DNA from: an uncultured Collinsella sp.
GTDB taxonomy: Bacteria; Actinomycetota; Coriobacteriia; Coriobacteriales; Coriobacteriaceae
Direction: 5' to 3'
Length of the DNA stretch: 11,235 nt
Assembly (NCBI GenBank): GCA_900547655.1
Contig: URHQ01000068.1
Location: 1 to 11,235, forward strand
Positions within the stretch are counted from its first letter, which is position 1; every line of letters begins with the position of its first letter. Below, piece after piece: positions 6,635 through 11,235 of this stretch. Position numbers and translations under genes: made by a program. The notes beneath the pieces were generated by a model that was not told the origin of the DNA, did not search any database, and saw only the letters and a list, made by a program, of their open reading frames with translations.

Positions 6635-7484
6635 ATTTGAGTTCAACAAGGGCAAGATGGTCCCGTATCCTTCTGGCGCCATCGTTCCCGACCGCGACCT
6701 GGGCGAGCGCCCGGCGCTCGAGTGCATCCACCTGGGCATTGAATTCGGCGGCCTTAAGGCAGTCGACGACTTTAGCCTAACCATCGGCAAGACTGAGATC
6801 GCCGGTCTCATCGGCCCCAACGGTGCCGGCAAGACTACGGTCTTCAACCTGCTCACCAAGGTGTACCAGCCCACGCACGGCACCATCCTGCTCGACGGTG
6901 AGGACACTTCGGGCAAGTCGGTCTACCAGGTCAACCGCATGGGTATTGCCCGTACGTTCCAGAACATCCGCCTGTTCAACACCATGACGGTGGAGGACAA
7001 CGTTAAGGTCGGCCTGCACAACCAGGAGCGCTACTCCGGCTTTGAGGGCGTGCTGCGCCTGCCGACGTACTGGAAGCACGAGAAGGCCGCCCATGAACGC
7101 GCCATGGAGTTGCTGTCCATCTTTGATATGGAGCACCTGGCAAACGAGCAGGCCGGCTCGCTGCCTTACGGCGCTCAGCGTCGTCTGGAGATCGTTCGCG
7201 CTCTTGCCACCAACCCCAAGTTGCTGCTGCTCGACGAGCCTGCCGCCGGCATGAACCCGTCCGAGACCGCAGAGCTCATGGAGAACATCGTTAAGATTCG
7301 CGACACTTTTGGTATCGCCATCATGCTTATCGAGCACGATATGTCGCTCGTCATGAACATTTGTGAGGGCATCTGCGTGCTTAACTTTGGTAAGGTCATC
7401 GCCAAGGGCACGGCCGAGGAAATCCAGAACAACGATGCCGTTATCGAGGCGTATCTGGGCAAGCAGGATAAGGGGGAGAACTAA
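6624..7484 (+). CDS. livG: Branched-chain amino acid ABC transporter ATP-binding protein LivG
   Basis: This is a cytoplasmic ATPase subunit that powers LivHM together with LivF. The 286-residue product has Walker A GPNGAGKTT (64-72), Q-loop RTFQN with Gln103, the LivG-type signature LPYGAQRRLEI, Walker B LLLLDEP followed by AAGMNPSE (D-loop), and the switch histidine in LIEHD. The LPYGAQ signature in place of LSGGQ is usual for LivG and is not a defect. About 30 residues precede the normal domain start (LECIHLGIEFGG), a longer N-terminus than the common 255-residue LivG. The start is fixed by a near-perfect AAGGAGGTGG (6608-6617) six bases upstream, inside the end of livM. An upstream TTG in frame at 6597 has no ribosome binding site. 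Confidence 0.95.
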   Translation: MPSKFEFNKGKMVPYPSGAIVPDRDLGERPALECIHLGIEFGGLKAVDDFSLTIGKTEIAGLIGPNGAGKTTVFNLLTKVYQPTHGTILLDGEDTSGKSVYQVNRMGIARTFQNIRLFNTMTVEDNVKVGLHNQERYSGFEGVLRLPTYWKHEKAAHERAMELLSIFDMEHLANEQAGSLPYGAQRRLEIVRALATNPKLLLLDEPAAGMNPSETAELMENIVKIRDTFGIAIMLIEHDMSLVMNICEGICVLNFGKVIAKGTAEEIQNNDAVIEAYLGKQDKGEN

Positions 7485-8198
7485 ATGGCAGAGTCGATGC
7501 TTTCCGTCTACAACATCAACGTCTGGTACGGCGCTATCCACGCCATCAAGGACATCTCCTTTAACGTCAACGAGGGCGAGATCGTGGCTCTGATCGGTGC
7601 CAACGGCGCCGGCAAGTCCACGACGCTTAAAACCGTCTCGGGCCTGCTACGTTCCAAGACCGGCTCCATCAAGTTTATGGGCGAGGACATTACCCATACG
7701 CCTGCCGATAAACTGGTGGGCAAGGGCCTGGCTCAGGTTCCCGAGGGTCGTCGTGCCTTTTTGCAGATGACGGTCGAGGAGAACCTGGAAATGGGTGCCT
7801 ATACGCAGCCCAAGTCAACGGTGGCTCCGGGTCTCGAGCGCGTCTACGAGCAGTTCCCGCGCCTTAAGGAGCGCCGTCGCCAAGTCGCCGGCACCCTTTC
7901 GGGCGGCGAGCAGCAGATGCTCGTTATGGGCCGCGCTCTTATGAGTAACCCTAAGCTGCTCATGCTCGATGAGCCCTCCATGGGTTTGGCGCCGATTCTG
8001 ATTGAGCAGATCTTCCAGATTGTCGAGGACCTGCACAAGGCCGGAACCACGGTGCTTCTGGTCGAGCAAAACGCACAGATGGCGCTTTCCATCGCCACAC
8101 GCGGCTATGTGCTCGAGACCGGCAAGATCACCATGACCGGTAGCGGCCAAGAGCTGCTGCACGACGACAACGTCCGCAAAGCTTACTTGGGCGGTTAG
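7485..8198 (+). CDS. livF: Branched-chain amino acid ABC transporter ATP-binding protein LivF
   Basis: This is the second ATPase subunit, forming a heterodimer with LivG. The 237-residue product has Walker A GANGAGKST (38-46), Q-loop AQVPEGR with Gln84, signature LSGGEQQ (138-144), Walker B LLMLDEPSMGLAP (158-170), and VEQN where other ABC proteins have the switch histidine, a substitution normal for LivF. The ATG directly follows the livG stop codon, and its ribosome binding site AGGGGGAG (7471-7478) lies in the last livG codons. It is the last gene of the operon and is followed by two hairpins, the second a strong terminator. Confidence 0.96.
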   Translation: MAESMLSVYNINVWYGAIHAIKDISFNVNEGEIVALIGANGAGKSTTLKTVSGLLRSKTGSIKFMGEDITHTPADKLVGKGLAQVPEGRRAFLQMTVEENLEMGAYTQPKSTVAPGLERVYEQFPRLKERRRQVAGTLSGGEQQMLVMGRALMSNPKLLMLDEPSMGLAPILIEQIFQIVEDLHKAGTTVLLVEQNAQMALSIATRGYVLETGKITMTGSGQELLHDDNVRKAYLGG

Positions 8199-8204
8199 GC
8201 GGTT

Positions 8205-8226
8205 CCGTCGTTCTACCGAACGGCGG
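8205..8226 (+). other. Hairpin just after livF stop
   Basis: CCGTCGTTC (8205-8213) pairs with GAACGGCGG (8218-8226), nine base pairs including one G.U, closing a UACC tetraloop seven bases after the livF stop. No T-run follows, so it is more likely a 3' stabilising structure than the terminator itself. Confidence 0.4.
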
Positions 8227-8270
8227 ATCAGTCGACGCTGCGCGGGCGCCAGAGCGACAACTTGTCATTC

Positions 8271-8314
8271 AAAGAGGGCGGCATGACCAGAAGGTCTATG
8301 CCGCCCTCTTTTCA
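8271..8314 (+). terminator. Rho-independent terminator of the liv operon
   Basis: A perfect 14-bp stem (8271-8284 with 8298-8311) can be extended by GACC/GGTC (8285-8288 with 8293-8296) with one bulged base, capped by AGAA. The stem ends in a T-run (8309-8312). The A-rich 5' side would act on the minus strand as well. Confidence 0.9.
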
Positions 8315-8731
8315 TGCCAATTTGTTCGCCCTAGCGCCCGCCCGCTGTCCGTCCTCTTACTGCGACGGTACCATGGTCCAAGGTGATCGATGGGCGGGCC
8401 GCTGTTCCTGGCGCTGTGCGCACGGAATGGGCTACTTGCTAGCCCAGTGGCTAACGTCCCTCCTCAGCTTTCGATCGCGGCTGTCGCGTCGTTGGTGTGC
8501 CGTGCGCATCACGGCGCGGCGGGCATCCTCCTTCATGGCGTGCTCCTGAGCGAGGTTCCTGACAATGCAAAACGGGCATTCGCGGGTCGGATCCTCGTGC
8601 CGACGGTCTATCATCGAGACGGGCCGTCGGCGACGAGCCAGTCATCAAAAACTCTCATTATTCGCCCCTTGGACGCGAGGACTGCGCTGCCTTGTTGCCC
8701 CATGCTCTCTTCTCGGAAGGATGGTGACCCG
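8315..8731. other. 420-bp gap between liv terminator and AraC-family gene
   Basis: No gene is clearly supported on the plus strand. The AraC-gene frame stays open leftwards to 8390, but that part is rich in Ala, Arg and Pro and has no domain character. A TGGGCTA/TAGCCCA hairpin lies at 8428-8446. CATTAT at 8656-8661, in an AT-rich patch (8644-8662), is a candidate -10 region for the AraC gene without a clear -35 box. The minus strand contains the small reading frames listed separately. Confidence 0.5.
8432..8614 (-). CDS. Doubtful small CPxC reading frame divergent from the AraC gene
   Basis: I do not recognise this 60-residue product. It contains ECPFC, a two-cysteine CPxC knuckle of the sort seen in metal-binding or redox proteins, then a charged, probably helical tail (EHAMKEDARRAVM). 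It has no ribosome binding site of its own. However, a 15-codon frame just upstream (8658 down to 8611, beginning MRVFDDWLVA) has AAGGGG six bases before its ATG, and its TGA overlaps this ATG in the ATGA manner typical of translational coupling. The two could instead be one short gene split by a frameshift. Divergent placement next to a regulator is suggestive only; a chance frame in GC-rich DNA is quite possible. Confidence 0.2.
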   Translation of the reverse strand: MIDRRHEDPTRECPFCIVRNLAQEHAMKEDARRAVMRTAHQRRDSRDRKLRRDVSHWASK

Positions 8732-9622
8732 ATGGGCTGGATAGAGGACCTCAACGACGCGATGGACTACATAGAGGCGAACCTCGAGGGGGACCTCGAC
8801 CTCGCCCACGCGGCGCGGCTCGCCGCCTGCACCGAGGGACAGTTCCGGAGGATGTTCTCCTATATCGCCGGCATCGGCCTCATGGAGTACGTGCGCCGGC
8901 GCCGCATCTCCCGCGCCGCGCTCGACCTGTCCCGCGGGGAGCGGGTCGTCGACGTCGCGGTCCGGTACGGCTACTGCTCCCCGACCGCGTTCAACCGAGC
9001 GTTCAGGGACACCCTCGGGATCTCGCCCAGCGAGGCGAAGCGCCCGGGTGCCCCGCTCTCGGTCTTCCCGAGGCTCTCGTTCTCTCTCACCGTCACGGGC
9101 GCCGAGCCCCTGCCGTGGAGGATCGTCCTATGGGGCGGGATGCGCCTCGTCGGGGTGTCGCTAACGCCGTGCGGGCCGTCCGAGGCGGGCCTCCTCGCCC
9201 AGATGGGGGAGGAAGGGAGAGAGGAGCTCGGGAGGTTCTGGGGTGGTGCCTCGCGCTCCGGGAGCATCGAGGCCCTGCTCGCCCTCGCCGATGGCTCGGG
9301 ACCCGAGGGGGTTCTCGGGGTCAACGTGTCCGAGGGCGGGGAGTCGAGCTACCGGATAGCGGTGGCGTCCTCGGGGGAGGCCCCCGGCTGGGCGGACGAG
9401 ATTTACGTCCCCGCCGGTATGTGGGCCGTGTTCGGCTGCACCGGGCCGTGCGACGTCGCGACCGCCGAGCACTACCGCAGAATCTTCTCCGAGTGGCTCC
9501 CGTCCTCGGGCTACGAGCTCGCCGGCGACGTCAGCCTCGAGGTGTACCCGCATGGCGACTTCGCGTCGAGAGGGTATCGCAGCGAGATCTGGATGCCCGT
9601 GGCGAGGAGGCCCAGGGGGTGA
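8732..9622 (+). CDS. AraC-family transcriptional regulator with GyrI-like effector-binding domain
   Basis: This is a one-component cytoplasmic regulator that probably controls the efflux gene 78 bp downstream and perhaps itself. The 296-residue product has an N-terminal AraC/XylS DNA-binding domain with two helix-turn-helices (about 5-105), including the family signature region VAVRYGYCSPTAFNRAFRDT (75-94). From about 120 to 292 a GyrI-like (AraC_E_bind) domain follows, with VPAGMWAVF, FSEWLPSSGYE and a C-terminal SEIWMPV whose Glu285 is at the usual ligand-pocket position. This is the architecture of Rob-like regulators of drug response. The ATG at 8732 is chosen because the HTH domain begins there and GGTGA lies four bases upstream; the ATG at 8702 lacks a ribosome binding site. 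Codon use (GGG, CGG, AGG, some ATA) differs from the liv genes, suggesting transfer. The ligand cannot be told. Confidence 0.9.
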   Translation: MGWIEDLNDAMDYIEANLEGDLDLAHAARLAACTEGQFRRMFSYIAGIGLMEYVRRRRISRAALDLSRGERVVDVAVRYGYCSPTAFNRAFRDTLGISPSEAKRPGAPLSVFPRLSFSLTVTGAEPLPWRIVLWGGMRLVGVSLTPCGPSEAGLLAQMGEEGREELGRFWGGASRSGSIEALLALADGSGPEGVLGVNVSEGGESSYRIAVASSGEAPGWADEIYVPAGMWAVFGCTGPCDVATAEHYRRIFSEWLPSSGYELAGDVSLEVYPHGDFASRGYRSEIWMPVARRPRG

Positions 9623-9700
9623 CCCGTCCTTCCTTTTGTCTGACGCGGGGGATGCTCCGCGGTGCCCGCGCGGGCGGGCGCTGAGTAGAGAGGAAGAAAC

Positions 9701-11077
9701 ATGCAGGAAAAACCGATACCCATCCCCGCGACGGGGGCGGTCGGTAAGTCGACCGTGGCGGGCCTCATGCTCGCTTTGTTCGTCGCGGCGCTCGACTCGA
9801 CCGTGGTGGCCACTGCCATGCCGACGGTTGCCGCGGCGCTCGGAGGGGAGGCCCACTATGCCTGGCCGATGACCGCCTACCTCGTGGCGAGCACCGTGTC
9901 CACCCTCCTGTGCGGAGGGCTGGCGTTCTCGTTCGGCCTCAGGAGGGTGTACGTGGCGGGGCTCGCGCTCTTCGCCGCATCGTCCGTCCTGTGCGCCCTC
10001 GCACCGACGATAGGGGCGCTGGCGGCGTTCCGCCTGCTTCAGGGCGTGGGCGGCGGCGTCCTCGAGGCGGGTGTGTTCATTGCCGCGGCGATGATGCTCG
10101 CCCCGAGGGACAGGGGACCGTACCTCGGGGCGGCTTCGGCCATGTACGGGATTGCGAGCGTCGTAGGGCCCGTCATCGGCGGGGCCGTCGCCCAGGGGCT
10201 ATCCTGGCACGTCATCTTCGTCGTCAACCTCCCCATCTCGATCGTCGCCCTGTTCCTGTCGGGGCGCTGCCTGCCCGGCAGGGCTCTCGGGGCCCCTGTA
10301 GTTGGCTTCGACGTCTCGGGGAGCGTCGTCGCCTCGCTGTGCGTTCTGAGCCTCGTCCTCGCCTTCAGCTTGGCGGGCAGCGTCTTTCCCATGGCCTCGC
10401 CGCAGTTCGTCGCCCTCGTCGTGCTGTCCGTTGCCTGCGCCGCGCTCCTTTCCCGCGTGGAGAGGGGCAAGGCCGCCCCGACCGTCCCCATGGGGCTGTT
10501 TCGCCGCGGGCAGGTCGTAGCGGGGTTCGTCTCCGGCTTCTGCGTCCAATTCGCCCTCATGGCGGGCGTCTCCTACCTGCCTAGGCTCCTCCAGGAGGGG
10601 CTGGGCATGGCCGCTGCCTCGTCCGGCGCGGTGCTCATTCCCATGACGCTTGCCCTCATGGTCGGCAGCAATACATCCGGCGCGGCGTTCCGCGCGACCG
10701 GGCGGCTCCGCGCCATCGCGGCGGCGTCATCCGCCGTCGTCCTTGCGGCGTCGGTGACGTTCTCTGCGATGTCCCCGATGCTAGCGGTCGCCTCCTGCGC
10801 CGCCGTCGCGGCGGTGCTGGGTCTCGGCGTCGGCATCGGCATGCCCGTGTCCAACCTTGCCGCCCAGACGGGCGCCGATCCGGCGGACGCCGGGCGCGCC
10901 ACCTCCATGGCCATGTTCTTCAGGGGCTTCGGCGGCACCGTCTCGACTGCGGCGTGCGGCATGCTTGCCCCCGCCGCGACCGCCGTGGGTACGGCTGGGG
11001 TGTTCGGCGCGGTGTGCGTGGCGGCCGTCGCCGGCCTGGTCGCGTCGCGGTTCATCCCGAGGGAGATCCCCTCGTAG
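9701..11077 (+). CDS. MFS efflux transporter, DHA2 (EmrB/QacA-like) type
   Basis: This is a probable proton-driven exporter of drugs or other small toxic compounds in the cytoplasmic membrane. The 458-residue product fits the 14-helix layout: segments near 16-40, 55-78, 82-101, 105-130, 142-162, 168-188, 204-224, 234-251, 270-293, 303-325, 336-356, 361-385, 404-424 and 430-449. It carries LDSTVVATAMPTV (31-43) in helix 1, RLLQGVGGG (111-119, motif B) and GPVIGGAVAQGLSW (156-169, motif C, the antiporter signature). Oddly, loop 2-3 reads GGLAFSFGLRRVY (72-84), where motif A normally has an Asp-Arg pair, so the conserved acid is missing. AGAGGAAG precedes the ATG. The gap to the AraC gene has no T-tailed terminator, so the two may be co-transcribed. 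Codon use matches the AraC gene. The substrate is unknown. Confidence 0.9.
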   Translation: MQEKPIPIPATGAVGKSTVAGLMLALFVAALDSTVVATAMPTVAAALGGEAHYAWPMTAYLVASTVSTLLCGGLAFSFGLRRVYVAGLALFAASSVLCALAPTIGALAAFRLLQGVGGGVLEAGVFIAAAMMLAPRDRGPYLGAASAMYGIASVVGPVIGGAVAQGLSWHVIFVVNLPISIVALFLSGRCLPGRALGAPVVGFDVSGSVVASLCVLSLVLAFSLAGSVFPMASPQFVALVVLSVACAALLSRVERGKAAPTVPMGLFRRGQVVAGFVSGFCVQFALMAGVSYLPRLLQEGLGMAAASSGAVLIPMTLALMVGSNTSGAAFRATGRLRAIAAASSAVVLAASVTFSAMSPMLAVASCAAVAAVLGLGVGIGMPVSNLAAQTGADPADAGRATSMAMFFRGFGGTVSTAACGMLAPAATAVGTAGVFGAVCVAAVAGLVASRFIPREIPS

Positions 11078-11166
11078 GCGCGGCCACTTCTCGGCTCTTT
11101 CGCAACCGGGATGGAGATGCAAGGGACGGCCCCTTGCCCGGGGCCGGGGCGGGGAGTCTCGGCTGC

Positions 11167-11202
11167 CGAGGGCGGCCCGGCATTGCCGCCGGGCCGCCCT
11201 CG
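11167..11202 (+). terminator. GC-rich terminator hairpin after the MFS gene
   Basis: A perfect 15-bp stem (11167-11181 with 11188-11202) closes the loop ATTGCC. No T-run follows on the plus strand, as often in high-GC actinobacteria, so its strength as a terminator is inferred. A competing smaller hairpin GGCCCC/GGGGCC lies at 11128-11145. The large stem abuts the putative minus-strand gene end at 11203 and could serve both directions. Confidence 0.6.
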
Positions 11203-11235
11203 TCATGAGGTCATGCTCGACATCTCCTCAGCCTT
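11203..11235 (-). CDS. Possible C-terminal end of a convergent gene (partial)
   Basis: On the minus strand the last 33 bases read in one open frame as KAEEMSSMTS followed by TGA at 11205-11203, and the strong hairpin begins directly after the stop. The other two minus-strand frames are closed. This is what the 3' end of a gene entering from the right would look like, but ten codons are too few to be sure, and no function can be given. Confidence 0.25.
   Translation of the reverse strand, partial: KAEEMSSMTS

Noticed and set aside
4640..6916. A 758-codon open frame on the minus strand across livH, livM and the start of livG
   Set aside because: It runs opposite three recognised genes, and its product is a low-complexity mix rich in Asp, Gly, His and Glu. 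It is a codon-bias shadow.
7142..7192. Defective ABC signature in LivG (LPYGAQ rather than LSGGQ)
   Set aside because: This form is normal in the LivG branch of ABC ATPases, as is VEQN in place of the switch histidine region in LivF.
8390..8731. N-terminal extension of the AraC-family gene
   Set aside because: The open frame continues upstream, but it has no domain character and no ribosome binding site at its start; the family domain starts at 8732.
9664..9675. Perfect palindrome GCCCGCGCGGGC before the MFS gene
   Set aside because: It lies in a very GC-rich 78-bp gap where such palindromes arise by chance, and no second site or T-run supports an operator or terminator.

Overview
The window looks like a chromosomal segment of a high-GC anaerobic actinobacterium. 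The codon bias, the Liv protein sequences and the twin-arginine lipoproteins fit Coriobacteriia, most likely Collinsella or a close relative. That placement is from memory of the family, not from a search. There are no rRNA, tRNA, CRISPR or intact transposable elements.

Layout. 1-304 is non-coding and holds four alternating inverted copies of a short GGGAC...TTTCC element, then the terminator of hom. 305-1648 (minus) is hom, homoserine dehydrogenase with a C-terminal ACT domain. A 250-bp divergent intergenic region separates it from a plus-strand branched-chain amino acid ABC uptake locus: a first substrate-binding lipoprotein (1899-3065), a 271-bp AT-rich regulatory gap, a second closely related binding lipoprotein (3337-4524), a hairpin-rich gap, then livH, livM, livG and livF tightly packed (4664-8198), ending in a strong terminator at 8271-8314.

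After that terminator the base and codon usage changes: much GGG, CGG/AGG and some ATA codons. A second plus-strand unit follows: an AraC-family regulator with a C-terminal GyrI-like effector-binding domain (8732-9622) and, 78 bp on, a 14-TM DHA2-type major facilitator efflux protein (9701-11077), closed by a 15-bp GC hairpin. A few codons at the right edge look like the end of a convergent minus-strand gene.

How they work together. The Liv proteins form a complete importer: two alternative lipoprotein receptors, two permeases and two ATPases. hom sits at the branch point towards Thr/Met/Ile, so biosynthesis and uptake of aliphatic amino acids are divergently arranged around one control region. 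The AraC/MFS pair reads as a ligand-sensing efflux cassette of probable foreign origin. No clearly new system is evident. The points most worth following are the alternating repeat block at the left edge, the patchwork nucleotide identity of the two binding-protein genes, the structured AT-rich gap between them, the compositional break at about 8.3 kb, and a small minus-strand CPxC reading frame in the 420-bp gap before the AraC gene.
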